DNA from: Bradyrhizobium jicamae
GTDB taxonomy: Bacteria > Pseudomonadota > Alphaproteobacteria > Rhizobiales > Xanthobacteraceae
Direction: 5' to 3'
NCBI RefSeq assembly: GCF_001440395.1
Contig: NZ_LLXZ01000171.1
Span: 344 to 51,823, forward strand
Length of the DNA: 51,480 bases
In this document: piece after piece, positions 8,370-17,281 of the stretch
How positions within the stretch are numbered: position 1 is the first letter of the stretch
Layout: every line of letters starts with the position of its first letter
Notes under the pieces: generated by a model
The model's database searches: none
What the model was told of the DNA's origin: nothing
Seen by the model: only the letters and a program-made list of their open reading frames with translations
Translations under genes and position numbers: made by a program

Positions 8370-9284
8370 ATGAACGAGATGACGATCGCGACGCATGCAT
8401 TGTCCGAGAAAGACGCAGCCATCATGGTGCAGATTCGCGAGCGGCTGAAGGGTGTCAAGGGAACGGTGACGGGCCCGGACGCCAGGCCTTTCTTCGATGA
8501 AGTCATGAACGGCGTTGCGCCGGCGGACGATATCGAAAGCGAGGAGGGTTTTGTCGGTGGCGTACCTGGGATCTGGGTTCGGCGGACGTCAGGCCCTCAC
8601 GATCGCGCCATCCTGTATTTGCACGGCGGTGCTTATGTGGTCGGCTCGCCCCGAGCCTATGTGAACTTTGTCGGCCACATGGTGTCGCGTGCCGGGATCC
8701 CGGCCTTTGTTGCGGACTATGCTCTGGCGCCGGAGCGTCCGTTTCCCGCAGCGATCGAAGATGCTCATCGCGCTTTCAACGGCTTGGTAGATCAAGGCAT
8801 CCGGAAGATCGTGTTGGCCGGCGATTCGGCAGGCGGCGGCTTGGCCTTGGCGCTGCTTTCGCAGGTCAGGAATGGCGACCCGGCGCCCCGCGCGGTCGTC
8901 GTCATATCGCCTTGGACCGATCTTGCGCTCACGAGCCCATCCATGCTGAGCCGCGACGCGGCGGACCCTATCTGGAGTGCGGCAGCGCTAGCAAAAATGG
9001 CGCGGCTCTATCTTGGCGATGCCGATTCCCGCGATGAGCGGGCTTCGCCCGTCTATTCCGATCGGCAGGGCCTGCCGCCGGTACTTATCCATGTCGGTGA
9101 CGCCGAAGTATTGCTCGACGATTCGCTGCGCTATGCAGAAGGCATCGCTGGAATCGAGGTCCACGTTTCGGACGGCATGTTGCACGTGTTTCCCTCCAGT
9201 GCCGGCATTCTCGGTGCTGCCGATGCGGCCCTCGACAATATCGGAATGTTCGTCGCGTCAAGTATGAGATCTAAAACGGCTTGA
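8370..9284 (+). CDS. Alpha/beta hydrolase, HSL (GDXG) esterase family
   Basis: A cytosolic carboxylesterase-type enzyme of the hormone-sensitive-lipase family. The oxyanion-hole motif is HGGA at 85-88 (YLHGGAYVVGSPRAY). The nucleophile elbow is GDSAGG with Ser153. The acidic residue lies in GDAEVLLDD (probably Asp250), and His272 is in MLHVFPS. The length of 304 is normal. Two in-frame ATGs (8370 and 8379) are possible. No signal peptide is seen. Substrate unknown. The gene is monocistronic. Confidence 0.92.
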   Translation: MNEMTIATHALSEKDAAIMVQIRERLKGVKGTVTGPDARPFFDEVMNGVAPADDIESEEGFVGGVPGIWVRRTSGPHDRAILYLHGGAYVVGSPRAYVNFVGHMVSRAGIPAFVADYALAPERPFPAAIEDAHRAFNGLVDQGIRKIVLAGDSAGGGLALALLSQVRNGDPAPRAVVVISPWTDLALTSPSMLSRDAADPIWSAAALAKMARLYLGDADSRDERASPVYSDRQGLPPVLIHVGDAEVLLDDSLRYAEGIAGIEVHVSDGMLHVFPSSAGILGAADAALDNIGMFVASSMRSKTA

Positions 9285-9576
9285 GGAGCGAACGTGCAGT
9301 CGCTCGCGAAATCGGAAAGATAGATAGCTGCCCACGAGGCGCGCAAGATTGCGGTCCGTCGCGGGTTGTCGGTTGGACGCGTTTTTCGCGCAGCATTGCC
9401 CGAAGCATTGCGGCAGCAGCAATCCGCCCCTCCGAGGTCATCGGAGTTGCGGCGCCTGCATATCCCGACCTCGTTATCGAGATCGTGGCAGTTGCGGCCC
9501 TCCCCGATTAGCCTCGCCCCATGCCCAGCCACGCCCGCTTCATAGGGACGCCGTTACGAGACACGCAGCACACCGA
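9285..9576. other. Intergenic region with no supported gene
   Basis: Several frames are open by GC bias, but none has a ribosome site, signal peptide or recognisable motif. I see no strong repeat or hairpin. Confidence 0.5.
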
Positions 9577-9696
9577 TCAGGAACAAATCCAAATGATCGC
9601 AACCGCAATTGGAACTCCCAAACCAAGCGCCCCGAAAATCGCCGCAACGAATTCGGAAAGCAGATTTGCTTGGTATCGTACGCCAGGTGACGACAT
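9577..9696 (-). CDS. Small membrane protein, 39 residues
   Basis: Starts at the ATG at 9694-9696, directly preceded on the minus strand by CCAAGGAGCAACGTC, a near-perfect Shine-Dalgarno at good spacing. The product has a short polar N-terminus (MSSPGVRYQ), then one continuous hydrophobic helix (FVAAIFGALGLGVPIAVAII) and ends WICS, with TGA at 9577-9579. Composition and ribosome site support a real single-pass small membrane protein. No family name is known to me. Confidence 0.65.
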   Translation of the reverse strand: MSSPGVRYQANLLSEFVAAIFGALGLGVPIAVAIIWICS

Positions 9697-9846
9697 GACG
9701 TTGCTCCTTGGAGCCCCGCGAGCTCCCGCCCGCCCCCAAGATGAACGATCAATCGCGCCTACGGGCTAACGTCCGTGGCGACTCCCATTGACGGCCATGC
9801 TGGGGCGATATGGTTAACAAGACGTTAACCGACACGGAAAAGCTTG

Positions 9847-9871
9847 AGTGGCGCCTGTTTGGCGCCACTCC
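9847..9871 (-). terminator. Intrinsic terminator of the 9893-10243 gene
   Basis: A 10 bp perfect stem (GAGTGGCGCC / GGCGCCACTC) with a five-base loop lies 22 bases after the stop of the minus-strand gene. T-rich sequence flanks both sides (CCTTTT on plus, AAGCTTTT on minus), so it may work in both directions. Confidence 0.7.
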
Positions 9872-9892
9872 TTTTAGGCGTTCTTGCGCCGA

Positions 9893-10243
9893 TCAGAACG
9901 TGCAGCCATAGGCTGTGAGCGAGGCCTTTGTCGCGTCCAGGGTCTGCTTGCAGGTCGCTTCCATGGTCGCCTTGGCCGACGGATTCTTGGCCATGTCGAC
10001 CCACGCCTTGCGGGTCGTGTCGATCTGCGTCTTGTACATCGCGCGCTGTGCCTCGGGGACCTTGGAAACGATGCAGGCGTCGTACTTGGTCAGGAAGTCG
10101 TCGCAGGAGGCAATGCCCGTGCTCTGCGCGTTGGCCGCCGCGACGCCTGCGAACAAGGCGATGCCCGTGATGCCCGCGAGCGATACCAGCTTTCGACGGC
10201 TGGCATTCGAACCGGCCACGGCTTTCGATGTTGCTTGACGCAT
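9893..10243 (-). CDS. Secreted hypothetical protein with conserved cysteines
   Basis: 116 residues. A long n-region (SKAVAGSNASRRKLVSLAG) leads into a hydrophobic stretch and a cleavage site near ANAQS. The mature part holds four cysteines (CDDFLTKYDACI, ATCKQTLD, YGCTF), suggesting two disulfides, and is otherwise helical and Lys/Ala-rich. The ATG has GGGAG about nine bases upstream. The gene has its own terminator. Periplasmic location is inferred; function is unknown. Confidence 0.78.
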   Translation of the reverse strand: MRQATSKAVAGSNASRRKLVSLAGITGIALFAGVAAANAQSTGIASCDDFLTKYDACIVSKVPEAQRAMYKTQIDTTRKAWVDMAKNPSAKATMEATCKQTLDATKASLTAYGCTF

Positions 10244-10590
10244 ATTTTTTATCTCCCATGTAACAACTAAACGGTTAGTTCACGGGCAGGCCTCCGGCTT
10301 CGCCTTGTGTCTCCGGTTCGACGCGCACAGCATCGCGCACCGGCAATCGGCCGGAGTTGCGCACACGTCGGGCAGTTGGAGCGTTGAGTAGTTCGAGGCG
10401 AGACCAGGCACGATCGTACCCGCGACGAACAAATGTTCTGTCAATTTGGCGACATTATGGGTGACAACACGGTGACGTTGTGGTGGCCGCTTGCCGGCGA
10501 TAGACGGGCGCCATCATGTTGGCATGCGATCCCGCTGCGTCGACCGGCAATACGCAATCGCGCCGGATGCGGCAGCAGCCGGGATCGCTC
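10244..10590. other. Intergenic region with no supported gene
   Basis: About 350 bases upstream of the secreted-protein gene and downstream of the GGDEF-EAL gene. It is AT-richer near 10244-10280 (probable promoter of the secreted protein gene). No gene, tRNA or clear hairpin was found. Confidence 0.5.
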
Positions 10591-12536
10591 CTACCCCGCC
10601 GCGGCAACCAGTCGCCGATCGCCGGACAAGCCAAAGCTGGCGATGAAGGCCCCGACCTCGCCCTGCGGCATCGGCTTGGCGAAGAAATAACCCTGCATCG
10701 TCGAGCAGCCGAGGCGGCTGATGATCTCGACCTGCTCTGCCGTTTCCACGCCCTCGACCACGCAGTCGAATTTCAGGTTGCGGCACAGGTCGATCACCGT
10801 CTTGACGATGTTGCGGGCATTCTCCTGCATCGCGATGTTGCGAACGAAGCCGCGGTCGATCTTGATCTTGTCCAGCGACAATTGATGGACATAGCTCAGG
10901 CTGGATTGGCCCGATCCGAAATCGTCGAGCGCCACTTTCAGCCCCATCGACCGCAAAATCCTCAGCGACTCCTGCACCTGCTCGCCTGCATCAGCGCCGT
11001 CTCGGTGACCTCGATGATGATGCGGCGAGGATCGATGCCGCTGCCTTCGATGATGGCCACGATCTGCAGGATCGTGACTTGCGAGATCAGATCGCGCATC
11101 GACAGATTGAAGGACAGGAACATATCCTGCGGCCACGAGCTGGCGGCGGACAACGCCTTGCGCAACAGGACCTGCGTGATCGTTCCAATCAATTCGGTGC
11201 GCTCCGCGACCGAGATGAAGACGTCGGGCGCGACATTACCGAGTTCGGGATTGTGCCATCGCGCGAGCGCCTCGAAGCCGACCAGCCGTGACGTCCCGAC
11301 ATTGACGATCGGCTGAAAATGCAGCGACAGTTCTGCGTCGAGATCGATCCTCCGCAAGGTGTGCTCGATGGTGCTGAGCTTGCGGATTTCGACCTCATGC
11401 TCCCTGGAGAAGATCACCGGCTGGCCACGGTATCTCGCCTTGGCGTGGTAGAGCGCGTAATCGGCGCGCTCGTAGAGCAGTTCCGCCGTCGAGCCAGCGT
11501 CCGGCGCAAGCGCAAATCCCACCGAGCCGCCGATCTTGGCGACGATTCCGGCGACCGAAAACGGCGCGTCGAAGACCGAGCAGATCCTGGCGCCGACCGC
11601 GAGCACGGCTTCGGCATCGAGACCCGCGTCGACGATGATGCCAAACTCATCGCCTCCGAGGCGCGCGATGAATTGCGTGTCGTCGGAAACCTTCAGGAGA
11701 CGCTGACCGGTTTCCTTCAGCACCCGATCACCGACGCCATGTCCATAGAGATCGTTGACAGCCTTGAAGCCGTCGAGGTCGAGCACGCCGACCACGAATC
11801 TGTGGTTCGCCGTTCGCGCCTGCTCTGCGAGGATCGAGAGCCGATGGAAGAACTGGCGCCGGTTGGGCAGATCGGTGAGGCTGTCGACATTGGCGAGACG
11901 GAAGTTCTCGTTGCTGAGACGCCTGGTCTCCATTTGCCCGTTGACCATGGCGGCGAACTGTCCGGAGCAGATGATCAGGATGTAGATCATCGCGACCGTG
12001 ACCAGGAACAGGTTCAAGCCGATGGCGATATGAACCACGTCGCCGCTCGCAAGCAGGAAGACCACGAACGGCGCGATCACCGTGCCGGTCAGGATCAGCG
12101 CCGCCGGGCGAACATGCATCAGGCAGAAGATGCAGCTGACGACCGTGATGCCGACGAAGAACAGGATGTGACCGTGGCGGGACGTGTCGCCATACGGAAA
12201 CAGGCTCAGCGCCCATGCCAAGAACGCAAAGCCCAGCGCGCCGCCCAGCATCACGGTCGCGCGCAAGGTGCGGGCAGCAGCCTTCGGCTCGACCACGCGG
12301 TTACGGCGCTGCAGCCAGATCAGACAACGGATGGCGCAGGCCCAGACCAGAACACCGGGAAATACGACTGTCAGAACTGTGGGGGCGATGCCAAGATGTG
12401 TGGACGCCAGCGCGATCGAATTCACGCTCAGGATAAAATAGAGCAACGGGACCTGCCGCGAAAACGCCGCGAGCTGAGCCCCCATCAATTCGTGATTCTC
12501 GGCATCAATCCGAAATAGATTCAAAGTATTTTTCAT
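10591..12536 (-). pseudogene. Membrane GGDEF-EAL protein with an apparent frameshift in the EAL domain
   Basis: A cyclic-di-GMP turnover protein. The N-terminal ~190 residues hold about six membrane helices. Next comes a GGDEF domain (DSLTDLPNRRQF, then RLGGDEFGI), then an EAL domain starting with FEALARW. The reading frame ends after EVTETALMQ with a short out-of-frame tail, stopping at 10962. The rest of EAL continues in another frame from about 10985 to 10591 (EQVQESLRILRSMGLKVALD, DDFGSG, KIDRGF, EGVET, QGYFFAKPMP). One missing base near 10985-10987 explains the switch. If the break is real, the frame-1 product lacks the DDFG and EGVE residues needed for phosphodiesterase activity but keeps GGDEF. 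A base error is an alternative. Confidence 0.75.
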
Positions 12537-12652
12537 GCGGCAACCAATGAGGATCCGACCTCACCGACCGTGTCGCAAATACCTTAAGATCGATGCCGTG
12601 CCGGTTCCCCCGCACTGCCCGGCTGGTTAACGGCGCGCTAAAGGGCCCGGAA

Positions 12653-13663
12653 TTACGCCGTCGAAGTATCGATCGAGCGGCGTATCACCTTCCGCACCTC
12701 GGCATTGGAGAGGAACAAATCGTGGTTGATGACGCCCCAGCCTGAAGAGGACGCATCGATGACGCGCACGCCAAGCTGCTCGATCGCGGCCTTTTCGGCG
12801 GCGCCGACCCGCGTCATCCCGCCGGCCAATCGTCCCGACAAGGCCAGCGCACGGTCGTTCGTCGCGGCGACGACGGTGATCTTGCGGCCAAGCGGACCCA
12901 TGCGGGTAACTGACGACGAGAATATGTCCATGTCGATATCAGGCGAGGCGAACACCACCGCTCCGATCTTGTCTGAAACGGTGTCGCCATTTCGTGCATA
13001 AAGCTGACGCAGACTTTCGAGGGCGAGCATGGTGCCCATGCTGTGCGCGACGATGTGAACACGTCCCGCGCTCGGGCTTGTGACGGTGGAATTGAGCACG
13101 CGCTCGAAACCGTCGCGGGACCACATCGCGCTGTCGCGATCATAGGCGTAGTCGAACAGCCCGGCCTTGGATGGCCACGAGAACACCATCGTCTGGCCGC
13201 GGAATTTGATGCCGTCGGCGAGATGCGCGGCATCGAGCGCTGCCGTCTCGAATGTCTGCTTGAAACCATGCACGTAGATCAGGACGTCGCCCTGCCCGAG
13301 AAGATCGCTGACCTCCCCCGGTACCGGCTCGACCGCATCGAGACGCCAATCGCCGATCCCGGCTGCCGCAAGTGAGAAACGGCTCTCGTCAGGCGGCACC
13401 AGTTTCGCCCGGGCGACGGTCATCCTCGTCGCGCGCTCAGGCCCGAACCAAGGTTTCGCCCGCGCACCGTTCGCCGGCTTGCGCGTGGTTGCAACGAGCA
13501 ATGTCGGCTCGACCGCGAGCGAGGACGCATCGTAACGCGCACCCGTCGCGCCAAGGCTGGCGCATCCGCCGAGCGCCAGCAAGCTGGTGGAAGACACAAT
13601 CCCGCGCAGAAACCCGCGGCGGGATGTAGCAGTCTCGTTTTTCAGCAAATGTTGGACGATCAC
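12653..13663 (-). CDS. Tat/lipoprotein-type alpha/beta hydrolase (DUF900 family)
   Basis: 336 residues from a GTG at 13663. The N-terminus has a twin-arginine-like motif SRRGFLRG, followed by a hydrophobic run and a lipobox-like LALGGC, so it is probably an exported lipoprotein. The DUF900 alpha/beta hydrolase fold shows LIYVHGFKQTFETAA, FSWPSKAGLFDYAYDRDSA and the nucleophile elbow AHSMGT. The aspartate after FASPDIDMDIF and the C-terminal GWGVINHDLFL histidine are candidate triad members. Substrate unknown. No operon partners. Confidence 0.88.
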   Translation of the reverse strand: MIVQHLLKNETATSRRGFLRGIVSSTSLLALGGCASLGATGARYDASSLAVEPTLLVATTRKPANGARAKPWFGPERATRMTVARAKLVPPDESRFSLAAAGIGDWRLDAVEPVPGEVSDLLGQGDVLIYVHGFKQTFETAALDAAHLADGIKFRGQTMVFSWPSKAGLFDYAYDRDSAMWSRDGFERVLNSTVTSPSAGRVHIVAHSMGTMLALESLRQLYARNGDTVSDKIGAVVFASPDIDMDIFSSSVTRMGPLGRKITVVAATNDRALALSGRLAGGMTRVGAAEKAAIEQLGVRVIDASSSGWGVINHDLFLSNAEVRKVIRRSIDTSTA

Positions 13664-13968
13664 ACTGGACCCTTGGGAACAAAGCCCCTTCGCAGAACCC
13701 GCCCGGGGCAGGTCTCCTCAATCAGCATGGCGAGAAAAGGGCCGGGCGGCTGCAATCGCAATTGTTCCGGTTCCGTCGCGATTCTGTGATCCCCGGGGGC
13801 CGCGACGAAACCGTTTTGCGATGCCGCGAAGCGCTCCGGAAACAAAGCGCCATTACGGTGCGCCAATCAAGCACGGGGTTAGATCATGTTAGTAACGGTC
13901 CTGAACCTCATCTACCGGGAATTCCTCAAACGTGCCCTTTCCGGCATGACCATACAGGGAGGAAGGCT

Positions 13969-14055
13969 ATGACCGAGGTCGTGACAGCATTCCTCATCTT
14001 CGTCAGCATCGGCATATTCCTGGCCCACGCATTTGATGCCTATCGCCTGCGCTAG
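13969..14055 (+). CDS. Small membrane protein, 28 residues
   Basis: The ATG at 13969 is preceded by GGGAGGAAGGCT, a very strong ribosome site. The product is MTEVV followed by a single hydrophobic helix (TAFLIFVSIGIFLAHAF) and a basic end (DAYRLR). Together these argue for a genuine single-pass micropeptide despite its size. The upstream region 13664-13968 contains no other supported gene. Confidence 0.65.
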   Translation: MTEVVTAFLIFVSIGIFLAHAFDAYRLR

Positions 14056-14131
14056 GTCGCAGCGCCGCGCCTGACACGGCTGCCCCGCGATAGCTGTCGG
14101 CATTTTCGCGCACGCTCCGCGGAGCCGTTTA

Positions 14132-15301
14132 TCAGGTGCCATCCCTGCCGGCGATGAACACGTCGCGATCCGGGAATTTTCCGAACGCTTCCGCCGGCTG
14201 TCCGAAATTCGTGGCGAGCACGTCCCTGGGATTGGCCGCGATCCATTGCGACAGATCGATGGTCTCGTAGGTGCCTGCATTGAAACCGATCAGGATGCGT
14301 GCAGCGCCGCTGCCGACATTCTCGATCGAGTGCCCATAGCCTTGCGGGATGTAGCCGACGTCGCCCTTCTGCAATCGTTCCGTCCGGTAGCGGCCGTGAG
14401 AGCCGAACAAGGTGACGCTCACCTCGCCTTCGATGACGTATTGCCACTCGTCGGCGTTCGGATGCCAATGCAGCGTCCGCAGCGCGCCGGGATCGAGATC
14501 GAGCACGACGCCGGTGATCGTCTTCGCAATCGGGAAGCGGCTTGAATCGACACGCCACTCGCGGCCGCCCCGATAGGTCGCATGCGGCGGCTGCGCCAGC
14601 AGGCGGTATTTGTGGGTCTCCGGCGGCAGCTTCCAGCCCTGCAAAGGCACCGAGGGCTCGGCCGGCGGCGGTTTGCCGCGCGCGAAATACACTTCCTCCT
14701 TTGGAAAGGTCGCGAACGTAGCTTCAGGCAGGCCGAAATTCTTCGCCAGCAGCGCCGGCGGCGTATGCCCGATCCAATCGGTGATGCTGAAGGTGCCGAA
14801 TTCGGAGAAATAGCCGTTGTCGAAAATCAGGATGAAATGGCACGGCTTGTCACCCAGGCAGTGCAGCATATGCCCGTGGCCTCGCGGAAAATACCAGACG
14901 TCGCCGGGGTCGAAATCATTGGTCTCGGCAAGGCCGCCGGGGTCGACGACGGTGGTGCGCACCCGCCCCTCGATGACGAACGCCCATTCGGCGGCGGTAG
15001 CGTGCCAGTGCAGCTCGCGCATCGCGCCGGGCTCGAGCCGAATCGAGACCCCGGCAATGCCCTTGGAAATCGGTAGCTGCGCGGCGGTGGCCTCCTTGCC
15101 ATAGCTGTTGCCGATCACCTTGCCGTCCGACTTCTCCAGGGCGAATTTGAAGGTTGGCAGATCCTTGCCCGCGAGCGCTGGATCCGGAACGTTGTTCATG
15201 AAGCTCGGATCGCCGCCGGCGGCCGGCTGCGCCGCAGCCAGCGCTGCCAGCGAGGCGATGCCTGCGGCAGCCAGAAACTCCCGGCGTAGTGGATCGGACA
15301 T
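14132..15301 (-). CDS. Bicupin, oxalate decarboxylase family
   Basis: 389 residues from the ATG at 15301 (MSDPLRREFLAAAGIASL), a twin-arginine-like signal, so probably exported. Two cupin domains each keep a full Mn site: LHWHATAAEWAFVIEG with RGHGHMLHCLG in the first, and LHWHPNADEWQYVIEG with QGYGHSIENVG in the second. The family decarboxylates oxalate to formate and CO2. The active-site lid, SENST in the Bacillus enzyme, reads SEFGT here. It keeps the catalytic Glu position but changes the loop, so specificity (decarboxylase or oxidase) is open. No formate genes are adjacent. Confidence 0.9.
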   Translation of the reverse strand: MSDPLRREFLAAAGIASLAALAAAQPAAGGDPSFMNNVPDPALAGKDLPTFKFALEKSDGKVIGNSYGKEATAAQLPISKGIAGVSIRLEPGAMRELHWHATAAEWAFVIEGRVRTTVVDPGGLAETNDFDPGDVWYFPRGHGHMLHCLGDKPCHFILIFDNGYFSEFGTFSITDWIGHTPPALLAKNFGLPEATFATFPKEEVYFARGKPPPAEPSVPLQGWKLPPETHKYRLLAQPPHATYRGGREWRVDSSRFPIAKTITGVVLDLDPGALRTLHWHPNADEWQYVIEGEVSVTLFGSHGRYRTERLQKGDVGYIPQGYGHSIENVGSGAARILIGFNAGTYETIDLSQWIAANPRDVLATNFGQPAEAFGKFPDRDVFIAGRDGT

Positions 15302-15554
15302 GATGCATTCCTCCGCGACCATAATCCCTTGGGCGGCCAGCATGAGCGCGCCCAAGCGCACGCGATCAAGTGCACCCAATAGAGCACAGCTTTGATGCCG
15401 GCGGATGCCCTGCCAACGACCAGCTGCCATACCACTGGAGGTCACACGATACCGCGCCAGCACCCTCCGGTCCTGGGGCGGCCTATTCGAATGGCCATTA
15501 AATCAACTAGTTAGACAGACGCTTGGGGATGGTGCTAGAGATCGCTGGCGCGCA

Positions 15555-15607
15555 GCGGGATTTAGCGATTCCGAAGGTCGGGAGCTCTGGTCTCTCCCGG
15601 GCGTGCT
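15555..15607 (+). pseudogene. Decayed tRNA-Arg-like fragment
   Basis: The stretch GATTTAGCGATTCCGAAGGT, followed by CGGGAGCTC and TCTCTCCCGGGCG, aligns with the anticodon arm through T arm of the intact tRNA-Arg at 8001-8077. About 23 of 30 bases match over 15571-15600, with a two-base insertion just before. The TTCGAATC T-loop has been lost (now CTCTGGTC), and there is no matching 5' acceptor or CCA, so it should not function. It may be a remnant of an old duplication or an integration boundary. Confidence 0.4.
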
Positions 15608-15637
15608 CGTCGCTCACGGCTATTCGGACATTTCAAT

Positions 15638-16006
15638 ATGAAAAAGATCATCCTCGCGCTGGCGGTGCTGTATCCGGCCGCGGCCTTTGCGCAAACGACC
15701 GCCCCAGCCCCCTCCGCCGCTCCTCCGACGGTCGGCGGCAAGCCCCTGGTTCAAGTCGGGTCGAAGGGCAAGAAGGAAGCCCCGGCAAAGCCCCTGTCGC
15801 CGGCCCAAAAGCTGCAGGCCTGCCAGGACATCGATGACGCGACCAAGGAACGGCTGAATTGCTACGACGCCGTTTATGCGCCCCAGCCCAAAGCGAAGGC
15901 GCCGGCGGCGAAGAGCGTCAGCGACTGCCGCTTCGTCAAGGAGGAAGACGAGCGGCTGACCTGCTTCAACGGCTTTGCGGACAAAATTCCGAAGCTGCCG
16001 CGGTAA
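15638..16006 (+). CDS. Secreted protein with two C-x(n)-RLxC motifs (VasI-like repeat)
   Basis: 122 residues with a Sec signal peptide (KKIILALAVLYPAAAFA), a Pro/Ala/Lys-rich linker (about 20-60), then two similar Cys motifs: ACQDIDDATKERLNCYDAV at about 68-86 and DCRFVKEEDERLTCFNGF at about 103-120. The pattern C...D..RL.C(Y/F)(D/N) is that of the short repeat found in VasI and related periplasmic proteins. This is recalled, not tested. Each pair probably forms a disulfide. No clear Shine-Dalgarno is seen before the ATG. Function unknown. Confidence 0.75.
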   Translation: MKKIILALAVLYPAAAFAQTTAPAPSAAPPTVGGKPLVQVGSKGKKEAPAKPLSPAQKLQACQDIDDATKERLNCYDAVYAPQPKAKAPAAKSVSDCRFVKEEDERLTCFNGFADKIPKLPR

Positions 16007-16021
16007 ATCAGGCGAGCGGGC

Positions 16022-16507
16022 CTACCAGGTCCAGGTTGAGCGCGAGCTCGGACCGCCGAAGAAGCCGAACTGGGACTGCTGCGCGACCCGCATTTGCGGC
16101 GGCTGGCCAAATTGCATCGGCGGTGCCTGACGGGTCCTGACGACCTTGCGCTTGCGCTGGGCCTGCGGCTCGGGCTTCTTGGCCTCGCCCGGCACAAACT
16201 GGGCAAACGTCTCTCGCACCCGGGCCTGGGCGTTGGCGTCGGCCGAAACAGGGGTCACGGCGGCGGGCGCGGACGGCGCAACCGCCTGGGCAATCGCGGC
16301 GGGCGGCGGAACAATGGCCGGTTGGCTGGTGTCGTAGACCACCCGCTCCGGCAGCTTCTGGTCGGTACGAATACGCACGACGGTCTTGTCGACCGAAGGA
16401 GCGGCCTGGCTGGCCACGACGGCCTCTTGGGGAACAAGTGCATCGATCGCCAACAACAGCGCGAGCAGCACTCCGCCGACAAACAGGAAATAACGCGCTA
16501 CAGGCAT
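16022..16507 (-). CDS. Hypothetical inner-membrane-anchored protein
   Basis: 161 residues from the ATG at 16507, which has GGGGGAGC at proper spacing. One N-terminal membrane helix (ARYFLFVGGVLLALLLAIDA) is followed by a periplasmic Ala/Pro/Gln-rich part with TVVRIRTDQKLPERVVYDTS. The basic Pro/Gln-rich tail (KRKVVRTRQAPPMQFGQPPQ) ends in Gly/Ser/Trp. Low-complexity, probably cell-envelope-associated. It converges with the secreted protein gene at 15638-16006 only 15 bases away. Family unknown. Confidence 0.7.
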   Translation of the reverse strand: MPVARYFLFVGGVLLALLLAIDALVPQEAVVASQAAPSVDKTVVRIRTDQKLPERVVYDTSQPAIVPPPAAIAQAVAPSAPAAVTPVSADANAQARVRETFAQFVPGEAKKPEPQAQRKRKVVRTRQAPPMQFGQPPQMRVAQQSQFGFFGGPSSRSTWTW

Positions 16508-16647
16508 TGGACTCGCTCCCCCCGCGCGAGTACCGCGCGGTTCAATCGCCCAACGAGCGATATACCGATTAGTTCCTGGCCGACGGGCAAGGTTCAAAGG
16601 TGCCGTTCACATTTCCGGGACGAGAGGCGAATTCACGCCACGCAGGG

Positions 16648-17232
16648 TTAAATACGGCTGGCGGTCACCAGTGAACATTTCGCCTTATCTGCGTTGACGT
16701 TAACGAATCCGACCAGCATACCGGCATAGCGCTTCCGGCTCTTCATGTTCACGGTATCGGGAATGATGCGCCGGCGGTCGGTCAGATGGCTGCCGTCCCG
16801 GCGGACGAAGCGACAGGCAATCTGGATATCCTTCACCGCGTAGTCATTGGTATTGCGAAGCGTGAAGGTCACCAGCGCCTTCGAGCCGAGCCCGCCCCGT
16901 CGCCATGACTGCGAGACGATTTTCAGGCCGTCGAGCGGCGACCCGGCCGGGGCCACCAGTTCGGGCGGCGCGATATCGGAAGGCGCCGCGGCCGCAGGGT
17001 TAGCATCTGAAGGTGCCTGTTTCGACAGGGTGGCCTGAGTCGCAGCGGTATTGTCCGCGCGGGATGCATCTTGCGTGACGCGAGTGACTGCGGGCGGCGT
17101 CGCCGCGGAATGGCTCTCGGCGTCGCTCGCTTGCGGCAGCATCAGCCAGGTGGTGCATCCGGCAATGGCGATGGCCGGTAGCGCGGCAAACCGCGCTTGC
17201 GACCTTCCGAACGACCACCCGGCGTTCCTCAT
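16648..17232 (-). CDS. Hypothetical exported protein
   Basis: 194 residues from the ATG at 17232. The N-terminus has a hydrophobic segment near residues 13-33 (FAALPAIAIAGCTTWLMLPQ) with a Cys that could be a lipobox but is not canonical. A Thr/Ala/Asp linker follows. The C-terminal ~95 residues look like a beta-rich domain (GLKIVSQSWRRGGLGSKALV, then FTLRNTNDYAVKDIQIACRF). They resemble the FxLxNxNxxxVxDI pattern of FxLYD/LEA-like extracellular domains. An orphan hairpin with seven Us lies in its 5' leader (17282-17315), which might attenuate expression. Confidence 0.7.
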   Translation of the reverse strand: MRNAGWSFGRSQARFAALPAIAIAGCTTWLMLPQASDAESHSAATPPAVTRVTQDASRADNTAATQATLSKQAPSDANPAAAAPSDIAPPELVAPAGSPLDGLKIVSQSWRRGGLGSKALVTFTLRNTNDYAVKDIQIACRFVRRDGSHLTDRRRIIPDTVNMKSRKRYAGMLVGFVNVNADKAKCSLVTASRI

Positions 17233-17281
17233 TGCCGTGTCCTCACCCGGCAGCTTCGGCGATTGCCGTGCCGCCATGAAA

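Noticed and set aside
7813..8400. Minus-strand frame running through the tRNA-Arg
   Set aside because: The string GEIRTPDPRNRNPMLYPAEL is the familiar false translation of a tRNA. The stretch at 8095-8349 is kept only as a possible remnant.
11319..12518. Plus-strand frame opposite the GGDEF-EAL gene
   Set aside because: Asp/Arg/Gln-rich shadow. The minus-strand product is a recognised family.
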